DNA of 64,000 nucleotides from assembly GCA_949318235.1 (NCBI GenBank), contig OX439135.1, positions 23,824,957 to 23,888,956 on the forward strand, in the 5' to 3' direction. The translations under genes and the position numbers were made by a program. Positions 36,905 through 48,100 of this stretch are shown piece after piece; the first letter of the stretch is position 1, and each line of letters begins with the position of its first letter. Below the pieces are notes generated by a model. That model was not told where the DNA came from, made no database searches, and saw only the letters and a program-made list of their open reading frames with translations. Source of the DNA: Ecdyonurus torrentis. Taxonomy: Eukaryota; Arthropoda; Insecta; Ephemeroptera; Heptageniidae.

Positions 36905-37396
36905 TTTCAATGGAAAAGACTGATCCTGATCATCAATTTAAGGTCTTGAAAGAAAAGAAATATTGGCTTGAGAGAAATTTTTGATGTCAGCATCCAGTTC
37001 AAACCCATACTACTGACGCAAGTTTCCAACTTTTCAAAAAAAAAATTTTTTTTCAGTAATATTATGTTTTGGTTGCGAGTCATATGCACCAGAAACATGC
37101 AACGAGATTTTTTTTTTTTTTTTTTTCCTTTCTTTCAATTCTTTCTTTTAATTTTTATTTGTCATTAACTTTTTTGGTTAAATATGTTTAAAGACAATCA
37201 TTTAAATCTGTTTGAATATTTATTTAATTTTTATTTAATGTGTAATTTTTCCGTGATTTTCACATGAATACGATGTATAGTACAGCATAGGATACTAAAT
37301 TAAAATTAGGAATACATCCAAAATCATGATATTTTCCTGTAAGCGAATATTACCCAAGGTTTCTCATTTTCATTCTTTATTATTTTTAGTTGTCGT

Positions 37397-37429
<33 letters not shown>

Positions 37430-37850
37430 AATTTTTATTGTAAAATTGGTTTACAAGTCGTAGAAAACACCTATATAAGTTATACCGTGAATAATAGTAC
37501 ATTAATTACATGTAAATTAAGTGTAATTTTGCTGTAATTATTATTAACATCTCATTATATTAACACAATTTTTTAAGTTTTAGCAACACTATAGTATAAT
37601 TAAATCATTTCAAAAAAAAAATTGTATTTTTTTTTTTTTTTAGTTATGTACTTTTTTTTTGAGTGCACAGGTAATTAGTACATAATAATGATTATGCAAA
37701 AAAAAAAAAAAAAAAAAAAAGAGTATAGGTACTTAGTTTATGAAAATCGTCTGCCACTACTTATACCATGGTAGTGCTTTTTGCAAGTTAATAATCTGAA
37801 ATAAATTCATTTTTTAAATTGTATAAAAATTGTAAAAATGTTTTAAAATT
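36905..37850. other. No gene seen
   Basis: A+T-rich DNA with poly(T) tracts at about 37109-37126 and 37399-37425 and a poly(A) at 37699-37720. Confidence 0.5.
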
Positions 37851-37854
37851 AATT

Positions 37855-38110
37855 AAGACTTCATGGCCTTTAGTAGTTCACGCGTCGTATCCCAGCTATC
37901 GACCAGACTTTTACGAAAGCTTGGCAATAACAGGGAGCTGAAGATTTGGAAAGCAAATTCAACCTTGCCGATCATCCTGACTGAATGTTTCCACAGTTTC
38001 CTCAATCTGTAATTAAGGCAAATGCCGGGATGTTTGCTATAAGTTGTAGCTAAGCCTTTTCAGATGAAGTCACACAAAATAATTAGAAACAGGGGTTTCT
38101 GGAGATTCGG
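37855..38110. other. Unrecognised higher-G+C segment
   Basis: About 250 bp of clearly more balanced composition than its surroundings, e.g. 'cgcgtcgtatcccagctatc' and 'cttggcaataacagggagct'. Six-frame reading shows stops in every frame, so it is not an exon. It is probably a fragment of an older element, but I do not recognise it. Confidence 0.4.
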
Positions 38111-38170
38111 AGAATATCTGAGTACGTCGATAAAGTTTTTAGTCAAAGAAAATAATATTATTATTTATTA

Positions 38171-38504
38171 TTAAAGGCATAGAAAACACTGAAACATCAT
38201 GTTCTAAACACAAAATGGGATCTACAAAACTGATGATATTTTTTACCAGAATGTTAATGTAGCCCCACAAAAGAGCTTGAAAAGTATGTAAAGTATGCAA
38301 TTTGCGTGAATATTCCTGTTTATGACGTCATTAACAGGCAAAAACTAGTATGAAAATGTTGTGCGGGTTGCATAAATCTAAATTTTCTGATCACTGCTAC
38401 GGGGCTACTGTTGGGTTTTGAGACAAACTAAAGTTATTTATGTAAGTCCCATCAAATGTTTTGTGATGTAAATGCAAATGTTTTCATGTTTTCTATGCCT
38501 TTAA
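38171..38504 (+). mobile_element. MITE family A, copy with near-symmetric ends
   Basis: TTAAAGGCATAGAAAACACT at the left and TTTTCTATGCCTTTAA at the right. The cleanest terminal inverted repeat of the family. TGACGTCA at 38324-38331. Confidence 0.85.
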
Positions 38505-38679
38505 TTAGACACCAGATTTACTGTTTTCAACATTTTTTTTTTTTTTCTGTCATGATTAGATAACTTTTAGTAAAAAATTAGTGCGAATTGCGCAATTTTA
38601 AGTCATTTAAGACCCATCTATTTTCAACATTTACCAAGAAAAAAAATTCAACATTTTTCAACATTTTCGCATAAAATTG

Positions 38680-38721
<42 letters not shown>

Positions 38722-39400
38722 AGAAGAAGAAGAAGAAGAAGAACGGACGAACGAAGGAACACTTCAAAATTTCAGAGCAAAATTTAAATTACTACCATAT
38801 AACTTAGTAAATCTTAATATTGAAACAAGTTGGTGCCATTTCATTTTGTATTTTGCTTCTCTTATTTATTTTTAATATATTAATTTATATGCACTTTCAG
38901 CAAAAATTAGATATTTTTATCTTTGATCTCCACTTTATTAATATAGTGATAAACTTTGAAAGTATAATATCCCAGTTGTTGGCGACTTTATGACTTTGCT
39001 ATAATCATCTGTAAAAAGTTTTGATACTGATAACGTTGAACTCTAATAGGATATCGAATGATAACAACTTTATAATATCAAATAAGTTCGGAAATCCCTA
39101 AGGCAAAAAATATGATATACTTTTTTTTTTTTTAGCTTGATAAGAAAGAATGATATAATATTAAAAATATTGTGGTTCATAAAATCAAAAGTTCACAAAA
39201 ACTCAATGCTTTCATCATAAAAACAACACATTCACTAATTAATATATTTAATTAATGTACGTATCAACAATGGTTTTTCCATAATACAAAAGTGTTATAC
39301 TATAAATTTATAGTGGAATCAGTTGATAATTATTTTAATAGAATATTTATTTGGAGATTTTAAATATGATGCAATATCACAATTTTCAATTATTATTTTT
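38505..39400. other. No gene seen
   Basis: Contains a 39-nt poly(A) tract (38681-38719) followed by (GAA)n (38720-38742). Otherwise A+T-rich. Confidence 0.5.
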
Positions 39401-39407
39401 CTACACG

Positions 39408-39563
39408 TTATATTGTGACGTCAGATGCGTGAAATAACCGCTAAAATAAATGAAAATAAATACAAAATCAACATGTTGGTGTCTAATTCATGGTTAATAA
39501 GGTATGGTAATTATCAATCTAGTATTCTAAATGATAAAAAAAGTAAGTTGACAAGGGATTTAA
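39408..39563. mobile_element. MITE family C, right half only
   Basis: Starts 'ttatattgtgacgtcagatgcg' and ends AAGTTGACAAGGGATTTAA. TGACGTCA at 39416-39423. The left arm is missing. A 95-aa ORF here reads through the repeat and is rejected. Confidence 0.75.
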
Positions 39564-39564
39564 C

Positions 39565-40920
39565 TGTAGCAGTGTCTTATTATCATCCTTCATTACCTTC
39601 TTTTTTTTTAAAAATTAAAGTGGTACACTGGCTTTTGCTACATAATTTTCACATTAACAGTTTTAAAAAGAAGGGACTCAAAGCTAAACATTTCTTCGAT
39701 TTTGAAGAATGAAATATAAAATTTTGCAGGTTTTCCGTGGGCTAACAATAATCTCTCTGTATATATACCCAATTTTCAACTCGTGTCCCTTCAAAGAGGC
39801 ATCTATTTTGTTGATAAGTTTATGAAAAAGGCCAGTGTTCATGTGTTCATATAACATATTATATAAAATTTCAAGTATCACAACTATACGATAAAAATGT
39901 AGAAAAAAAAAAAAAAAAAAAAACTGGAACAGATTTTTATACAAACTAAATATTTAATGCCTAACATTTTTCATAATTATTAGAAATTAGAAATTACCCT
40001 ACTAAGTAAAAGCAAATGAAAAACAATAACAAACAAAAAATTCATGTATTATTATTATTTTCGTCGATTCTTCAAATATAGCATCTAAACGTATACATAT
40101 TATGTATTTACTATATCAATAAATAATTATTTATCGACTTTATTATTTTTTTTTTTCTTGAAAAATTCAAAACGATTTTATTTTTTTGCCATCAATGTTT
40201 TGGGGATGAAATTCTGTGAAACTTTATAAGGCATTAACATTAAAGATGTTGTACGTCAATAAGTTAAGTAGATGCGTTAAAAAAAAATAATAAAAAAAAA
40301 GTTCCACATTAATTTGCATAATACATTATATTCTTCAACTATGTATTGCATGTAAATTAATATATAATTAAATTTATAATAAAAAATAATATTTCATCAC
40401 ATTTTTTTTTTTTCTTGTTTCGAGTGTTGAGTAATTATACCTTTTTTTATATAATATATTTTTTATTGTTTTTGCGATGTAAAATAATAATAATAACATC
40501 ATGCACCTGCATTGTTGGGTACATATATTATATATAATTACAGGTGAAAAAAATGTAATGATAAAAGAATAAAGAGATACGCAAAATAATAGTAATTTTA
40601 AAAAATCAACAAATATTTTAAAAATCAATAAGAAAAATAAAAAACATATGACATGATTTTATTATGTTATTCGATTTTATCAATAAAATTTTATGACATT
40701 TTTTTTTACATCAAAATTTGCATAAGTATTAATTTATAAATTATTACATCGCCTATCATTCTAAAACTATTGTTTTTTCTAATTATTATGATAATAAAGA
40801 AAACAAGAGATTTTAATATGATTAGCAACGAAAAATATGTGGTAATAAAAAAACATACAGGACTTTTTGATAAATGGGATCAATTTTTTTGGGGGAAAAA
40901 TGTAAAAAAATATATCTTAC
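39565..40920. other. Presumed 3' end of SIK first intron seen in this window; no further exon found
   Basis: A+T-rich DNA downstream (in SIK direction) of the exon. No repeat family recognised, and no ORF resembling the next kinase exon (the VAIK lysine segment) was found here or further left. Confidence 0.4.
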
Positions 40921-41076
40921 CTTTGTGTTGGTGACTACATGTGTGGCTAATTTAACAACTGCAAAATTTCCTTTACCTATTGTTCTTTCTAACTCATAAT
41001 ATCCAACTCTAACTAATCTTTCTACGGAAAAACTAGAATTTGCAACAACACTTTTACCACCGCGCACAGATGCCAT
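40921..41076 (-). CDS. SIK3: Salt-inducible kinase (SIK3-like), first coding exon
   Basis: The exon encodes 52 residues from ATG (41074-41076) to a GT splice donor (AAAG|GTAAGAT, 40920 leftward), ending in phase 0. The C-terminal half is the N-terminus of a protein kinase domain: the stretch V-G-Y-Y-E-L-E-R-T-I precedes the glycine-rich ATP loop G-K-G-N-F-A-V-V-K (residues ~34-42), which is characteristic of the SIK branch of AMPK-related kinases. 'GYYE' and 'ATHVVT' favour SIK3 over SIK1/2. SIKs are cytosolic Ser/Thr kinases activated by LKB1 that phosphorylate CRTC coactivators and class IIa HDACs. The first ~22 residues are low-complexity and unconserved. The remaining exons are outside the window or unrecognised. 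The gene is divergent from TRUB2. Confidence 0.8.
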
Positions 41077-41278
41077 TTTCCACCGACTGTCGACTTTTTT
41101 TTCTTTTTTTTCCCCCAGACGGAAAAAAAAATTTTAAATCGATGACAGCGCTACATGTTAAAACTTGGTACTAATATATTTTTTTATTTACCGCGAATTT
41201 TTAAAATTATCAGCTGACATTTGTTGATAAATTTTTATTTACATACTTCTTTACGAATAATTTTAATTTTGATGTAAA
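41077..41278. promoter_or_regulatory. Bidirectional promoter region between SIK and TRUB2
   Basis: The 202 bp between the two divergent start codons must hold both 5' untranslated regions and the core promoters. No clear TATA box is placed for either gene. The segment has T-rich and A-rich stretches but none of the repeat families that fill the surrounding DNA. Confidence 0.5.
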
Positions 41279-41402
41279 ATGCAGTTCAGTAGAGATGCAA
41301 GAACCGTGTGGAAAGCTTTAAATGGTATTATATGTGTTTATAAACCATTAGATATTACTTCAAAACAGCTCAGACATTCGATAATTGTAAATATTTGTAG
41401 AG
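41279..41402 (+). CDS. TRUB2: TRUB2 exon 1
   Basis: Start codon to donor AGAG|GTATGT, 124 nt, leaving phase 1. Encodes the N-terminal TruB motif. The reading continues 40 codons into the intron before a stop, which is not coding. Confidence 0.85.
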
Positions 41403-42093
41403 GTATGTATGAAGCGTTCACAGAGGACAGAATTTCCTTCCCGACAAAATACACCCTATACCCTACCTATGCATATACTGCGTATAAACTCGTTGTCATG
41501 CTTTACCTTTACGCTTTATCTTAAGTTAATGGACCAATTGCAATAAATTTTTTTTAACTGTTGCAGCAAGTAAGTGAAAACGATTTTTACACAAGAAATG
41601 CATTAAGAATTATTCAAATTATTTTAAAAAGTTCGTTCATAGCAAGTGGTCAATTAATGCCTTAAGTTAGGTTCATTAATCCTTAAAAACAAACTGTCAA
41701 AAATTTGTAGGAGAAAGAAACACTAATATGAAAACGTTTGATTTTAAGGATAAGTGAGACCACTGTTGTACGTAACAGCTATAGTGCATTTGACGCTATT
41801 TCGATGCATTAACATAGAGTAATCTCTTTGGTATAATCCAATATGTAGGGTGTATCCGCATGACGTCATATTCAATGCGCTTGGAGGTCATACTGGGGTA
41901 ATGAATAACATTGCTCAGCATTGGACAAACTTCGTTTTTTTAGTATTTTCTTTTGGAAATCCCTCATGTTGGATCACTCAGTAACATAGGCCGGAGAATA
42001 TGACTCATTTTACGAAATTAAAAATTCTAAGCAATATTTTTTTAGAGCATTGAGAACTATTAATAGGTTGAATTAGTTTCTCAAGTATGTAAT

Positions 42094-42127
<34 letters not shown>

Positions 42128-45100
42128 AAAGAGCTAAAAACTACATTTTTTTTCCTATGCTGAGCAATGCTGTTCATACTCCAATATGATGTTCAAGCGT
42201 ATTAAAAATGATGTAATCCAGATACACCATTATTGTTGTGCAAGTTTTTTTTTGTATTTCCATGCGGTACATCCACATACAATATACGGTATATCGATGC
42301 TTACCCGGAAAAGTGAACGTACTTCACTTTACAAATTTTGTGAAAAATGAACGATCTACACTTTACAAATTCCAAGTTCCCCCATCTAGTTCTCATGTTA
42401 AAACGTGTAGAAGTGCCAAACGCAGAGCGTTCATTTTGAGTGAAATTTGTAAAGTGTAGTGCGTTCACTTTGACGGGTAAACATCAATATGCAGTCCTGA
42501 ATAAGTTTTAATATTGTTTCCTTTTCATATTTTAGATTTAAATGAACTGGATCCTACTGAAGCGACACCACATATTTTAATACAAGAACCAGTAGGCACC
42601 GATATCCTCACTTCAGATACCAAACTGTCGGTACAAGTTACACCTAGCTACGTTGACAACGTCAAAGTTTCTGGACCAAGCTTTATACCTAAAGATATTA
42701 AGTGTAGTTGGAATAAAAGTTTTGGACCTAATACTACGGGAGTCTTTTGTAAGTATACATCCAAAATAAGTTAAATAAAGAGGGCAAATCAACAGTGTGA
42801 TAATTAAGGTAAGAAATCAGGTACTGCGGGATTTGACTAAAAAATTGTCAAGAAAGAAATATCTGAAATTCTGCACAGTGATACATTAGGATAAGGTATC
42901 TTCAAAAATGTAAAAATTTTGGGGGGTCACCATGCTATATTTTAAATTATGATTTTTTTTGAAATTTTAGTCCCATAAGAGCCCATGTTAATTTCAATAA
43001 TTATTTCCTCTCTTATCTGATGGTCATGGGTTCTAAAAAATTTATCATAGGTAGCTGTTACTGTTAACTTTCAAATGGCATCATAAAGTTTCAACACTTT
43101 CTTTTTAGATTTTGAGATACAAGCCATCTGAATACAACCCTTATGGAAAATAAACCATCGTGATTAGGTTTGATAAAATTGAAAGAAAAGAATAGAAGGA
43201 AGAGAGTCCCATAGTTCAAAAAAAATAGTGAAAAAGAGTCTCATAGTTTGGCAAAAATCTTACTAGCACAGAAATATAAAATAAAAAAAATTATATAAAA
43301 AAAAAAAAAAAAACTATATCAGCAAGATTTTTACCTTCACTAATTAAGGACCTGGTAAATTAAAAGTTTAGCTATCAACAAACAATAATAGTAAAATTTA
43401 AAAAAATATAAATTCAGCATAATTGTATTTTGCAACCAAAGCAATTATTTTATATATCTTTCACATGTTTTTGCTTTCATTAAAAATTCTTTATTTATAA
43501 ATTTTACATGAATAAAAATGCTTACAATTTTGTTTGCATTTTTTAGTGTAGTTCTATGTTTATTTATGTAATTGTTTACACAAAGTTTAAATATAAATAT
43601 CATGATCATAAAATGCTTTGAAACACTATATTTATTTCCATTTTATTATAATAAAATAAATAATGAATTAAATATCCTAAAGCCCTTGTTAACTTACTTT
43701 TTTATCATTTAGAATACTAGATTGATAATTACCATACCTTATTAATTATTATCCATGAATTAGACTTCTTTTTTTTTTTTTTTTTTTTTTTTATTGTTAC
43801 TTCACGTATCTGACGTCACAATGTACAGATGGGTTCGTGATAGGGGTAAAGGGTAAAGAACTTGAGGGAGGGGCTTAAATTTATCATGTGACCAGAGCGG
43901 TGACTGTGATTGGTGGCGGTATATTGTGACGTCAGATACGTGAAATAACTGTCAAAATGAAAATAAATACAAAATCCACGTGTTGGTGTCTAATTCATGG
44001 ATAATAAGGTATGGTAATTATCAATCTAGTATTCTAAATGATAAAAAAGTAAGTTGACAAGAACTTTAATTAATTTTTGTAATACTTAATTGTGTGCAGT
44101 GCTTGGTATAAATGGTGGAGCCCACAAGATCAACCAGATGACAAGAGAGCACACAATGAGGACACTTCACATCAGTGGCAGGCTAGGTACTGCTACAGAT
44201 ACTGGCTGGGCACATGTAGGCAAGGCTGTCATGAAGGCAAACTACAATCACGTGCCGAGAGAAGCTCTGGATAGAATTTTAGCTGCTACTCAAGCTGCAC
44301 ATCGGAGACAAGCGTTTGAGTAAGTTGATCATAATGTGCAGGTTTTTGGAATTTGGCCCAGCCCCCCCCCCCCCCCCCCCAAAAAAAGTTTTTTTTATTG
44401 GGTTTATCCACTTAAAAAAAAAACTAAAAAAAAAAAACTTTTTTTTTTTAATTTTAAAAAAAAAATCTATTTCTGAAGAAAATATAAAGCTTAAAATATG
44501 AGAAAAAAACATAGTAGACGTTGTATGAAGAGGTCTAACAAGTAAGTCTCACGTGGCACACAGTTTAAGTTATCAAAATGTTCAATTACAACGTGAGACC
44601 TCGACCTCTCCATACAACTTCTACTGTGGTAAGTGAGGCACTTTTTGTAATTATATCCTTTTTATATTATTATTGTTTTTTTCCTTTAATTGAAAGAAAT
44701 TTAAGGAAAAAACCATCGCGGTTAGGATCAATGATAAAGAAAAGGATAGAAAAACCAGCAAGGGCCTTACCACAGTAGAAGTTCTATGGAGAGGTCGAGG
44801 TCTTGCATGGCACAGTATAATGTTATAAAAGTTTCTTTATAACTTGAGAGCTTTCGTCATATGATAATGACATTATCAATCAAAAGAGAAAATTACTTGA
44901 GCACATCACTGAGCAGTGTCTTGTCTTGTACTGCCGTGTTATGCTCTTGCTGGTTTGGAGTTGGTGGAGAGGGGTGGGGGTGGAGTAGGGAATCTGGGAA
45001 GGAGTGTGAATGAGTGAGGGAAGGAGTGAGTGAGGGAAAGGGAAAAGGTGGGGAGGGGAGCGGGAATAGGGTATATTTTTGAAATATGTTAGCGAATATT

Positions 45101-48100
45101 AAGTCCAGGCAGCCCTTGGGCTTTTCTGGATCTTAATATATGTTGATATGCTAATTCATATTGTCGTAATGTCGCATAGTTGGCTGGGCCCGGAATAGTG
45201 CGAAGTATTGTTGATTTATAACATAATTGGAAATTTGATATGCCATGAGAGGCCGCATGTTCAGCCACAGGTTTTTCCATCTCATTGTTTTTTACGGATT
45301 GTCTGTGGCCATTCATGCGGTCTCTCGCTTTTTGTGTGGTTAAGCCTATGTAAAATGCTTGACATTTTTCCTGTTGGCCTGTGGTGGGGTTGGTGGTATG
45401 TTGGGTACATTCAAGTTTGTAGATTACGTTTTCTGATGTGCATGTATTGTGGCCGTGGATAGGGTATGTAAGGTTGGTGACGGGACCTGTAAACGTTTTG
45501 CTGGGGATTTGAGTGATGCATGTATCGCATCTCCTTCCTCTGTTGCTCTGTTTGCCGTTGTTTTGACAGGGGAAAGATCCACTAGGTAGGGGCTTAGGTT
45601 TTGGTGTGGGATCAGTATGGGATAAGATTGCTTTAATATTTGGTGGTTGACGGAATGCTATTGGTGGTATTTTTGGTAACAGTAGGTTTGTTTCGGTGGT
45701 GGCTAGAATGGGGTGTGCATATTGTAACATCTGTCTGATTTCTTTTTCTAATTTGGGGTGATACGTTGTGATGAAGGGTCGGATAGATTGATTGTCATTA
45801 TTTGTTTTATTTTGGTCACAAGGTGTTTTGTCGCCCAAACTAAATCTATTGGCAGCTTTTGCTATTTGTTTCTCCACCAGGTGCTTGGGGTAGCCTCTGG
45901 TGGAGAAAGCTGTAGTTATGCTGTCAATATATTTAGATTTGGTTTGGTCTGTGTTTGGGATGCGGTTGCCTCGGCATGCTAAGCTAAAGGGAATGGAGCG
46001 GATAGTCCTCGGGGGGTGACAGCTATTGTAGTGGAGGTATTGCATGTGGTTAGTAGGTTTTATGTGGATTGAGGTGATAAGTTTACCGTCATCAATGTTG
46101 ATGTCAACATCGAGGAAGGTGGCTGAATTAGGTGATGTGGAGTGAGTGAATTTTAGGCAGGAGAATTTGTTGAGTTCATCTAGGAATTCATGAAGTGGGC
46201 CGATGCCATGTTGCCAAACCATAAATATATCGTCTATGAATCTCTTCCATAGGTGCGGTTTATACTTCTGTCTCCCCATGAACTCACACTCGAGCAGACC
46301 CATGGTAAGGTTAGCATAAGATGGGGCCATCCTTGTGCCCATAGCCGTACCACACTTCTGCTCGTAGTGTTCATTCATGAAGTGAAAGTTGTTGCGTTGA
46401 AGTATAAACCGCACCAGTTGTAAGAGGAATCCAGTGGTGGGGACATGGGGCTTAGGTCGTTTCTCTAAATAGTGTTCAACGGCTCTAATACCCATGAGGT
46501 GATTGATGTTGGTGTAGAGGGACGTTACGTCAATGGTCACCAGGAGCCAGTCAGGGGGTAGTGGTTGAGGAATGTCATTTTTAATTATTTCTAGGAAGTG
46601 GGTGGTGTCTTTTATGTGGGAGGGTAGTGATTTAACCATAGGTTGGAGGTAATGGTCTACTAAGGCGGATATACGTTCAGTTGGCGAGTTGTAGCTAGAT
46701 ATGATGGGTCGTCCAGGGTTGCCGGGTTTGTGGATTTTAGGTAGTAAATAAAATCTAGAGGTGCGGGGATCTGGAGGAGATAATAGTGCTATTTCTCTGT
46801 TGTTGAAGTTTTCACAGGGGGCAAATTTTTCAAGAAAATATTTTATTTCATCATTGTACTTTTTGGTTGGGTCTTCGTCTAGTCGTCGGTATGTCGTGGT
46901 GTCGTTAAGTTGTCTATGGGCTTCAGCTATGTAGTCTTTTTTGTCCATAACTACAATAGTGGAGCCTTTGTCTGGGGGGAGGATCATGATATTTTCGTTA
47001 TCTTGGAGGTTTTTGATGGCAATTTTTTGATTGTCCTTTAGATTTGATTTGTGATCTAAAAAATCGGGAAAGTTACTTTTTGATACGAAATTTCGAAGGC
47101 ATTCCGCATAACGTTCAAGGGGATGGGTGGGGGGTAGGTGGGGATCAACAATAGATGATGGTGGTTTGAAATTTAGGAGGAATTCTCGAATTTTTTCATT
47201 ATTGTTGTTTTCAGGTAGAAGATATTTCAGTCTTAATTGTTCTGATTCCGGGAATTGTTCTGAGTTTGCAATAAAATGTTTCCATTTTAGATTTCTAATA
47301 TAGGCTTCAACATCTTTACAAAGTATAAAATGGTCAAATTTAGGAGTTGGAGCAAAAGAAAGACCTAGAGATAAGACTGAGATTTCCTCTTCTGTTATTT
47401 GGTAGCTAGATATATTGTGTACTTTGAGTTCTTTTGTTGTTTGGGAGTGAGGGTCGTTAGTGTTAAGTGCAGTAGTCAAGGTCGGGGATTGTGATTGACA
47501 GCGCCGCGTGCCGCCACCTTTGGCGGCGCGCGACCGTTGCTCACGCTCGGCGCTGATGTGGGAAGTGGGGAGGGAAACATGTTTGGATGTGTTTGGTTGC
47601 GAGAGTCCAAGTAATGCAACCAGGCATGGTTTATTGCTTATGAGTGGGGGCGGTGAAGGAGGGGAGGTAGCTGGTTTTCCGATGTAGCCACGTACTTGTA
47701 GTGCTTCTAAACAAAGTTTGGATAATTTTTTCATAAGCAATAAACCATGCCTGGTTGCATTACTTGGACTCTCGCAACCAAACACATCCAAACATGTTTC
47801 CCTCCCCACTTCCCACATCAGCGCCGAGCGTGAGCAACGGTCGCGCGCCGCCAAAGGTGGCGGCACGCGGCGCTGTCAATCACAATCCCCGACCTTGACT
47901 ACTGCACTTAACACTAACGACCCTCACTCCCAAACAACAAAAGAACTCAAAGTACACAATATATCTAGCTACCAAATAACAGAAGAGGAAATCTCAGTCT
48001 TATCTCTAGGTCTTTCTTTTGCTCCAACTCCTAAATTTGACCATTTTATACTTTGTAAAGATGTTGAAGCCTATATTAGAAATCTAAAATGGAAACATTT

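Noticed and set aside
39425..39712. 95-aa ORF
   Set aside because: The first half is the family C MITE right arm. The second half has no recognisable similarity.
45208..45982. Antisense ORFs inside the Penelope arms (74 and 84 aa, mirrored at 49392-50166)
   Set aside because: Shadow frames of the RT/GIY-YIG ORF. They appear identically in both arms only because the arms are identical.
47735..47866. N-terminal extension of the left Penelope ORF (about 44 residues)
   Set aside because: It is the antisense translation of the right arm across the dimer junction and cannot be native protein.
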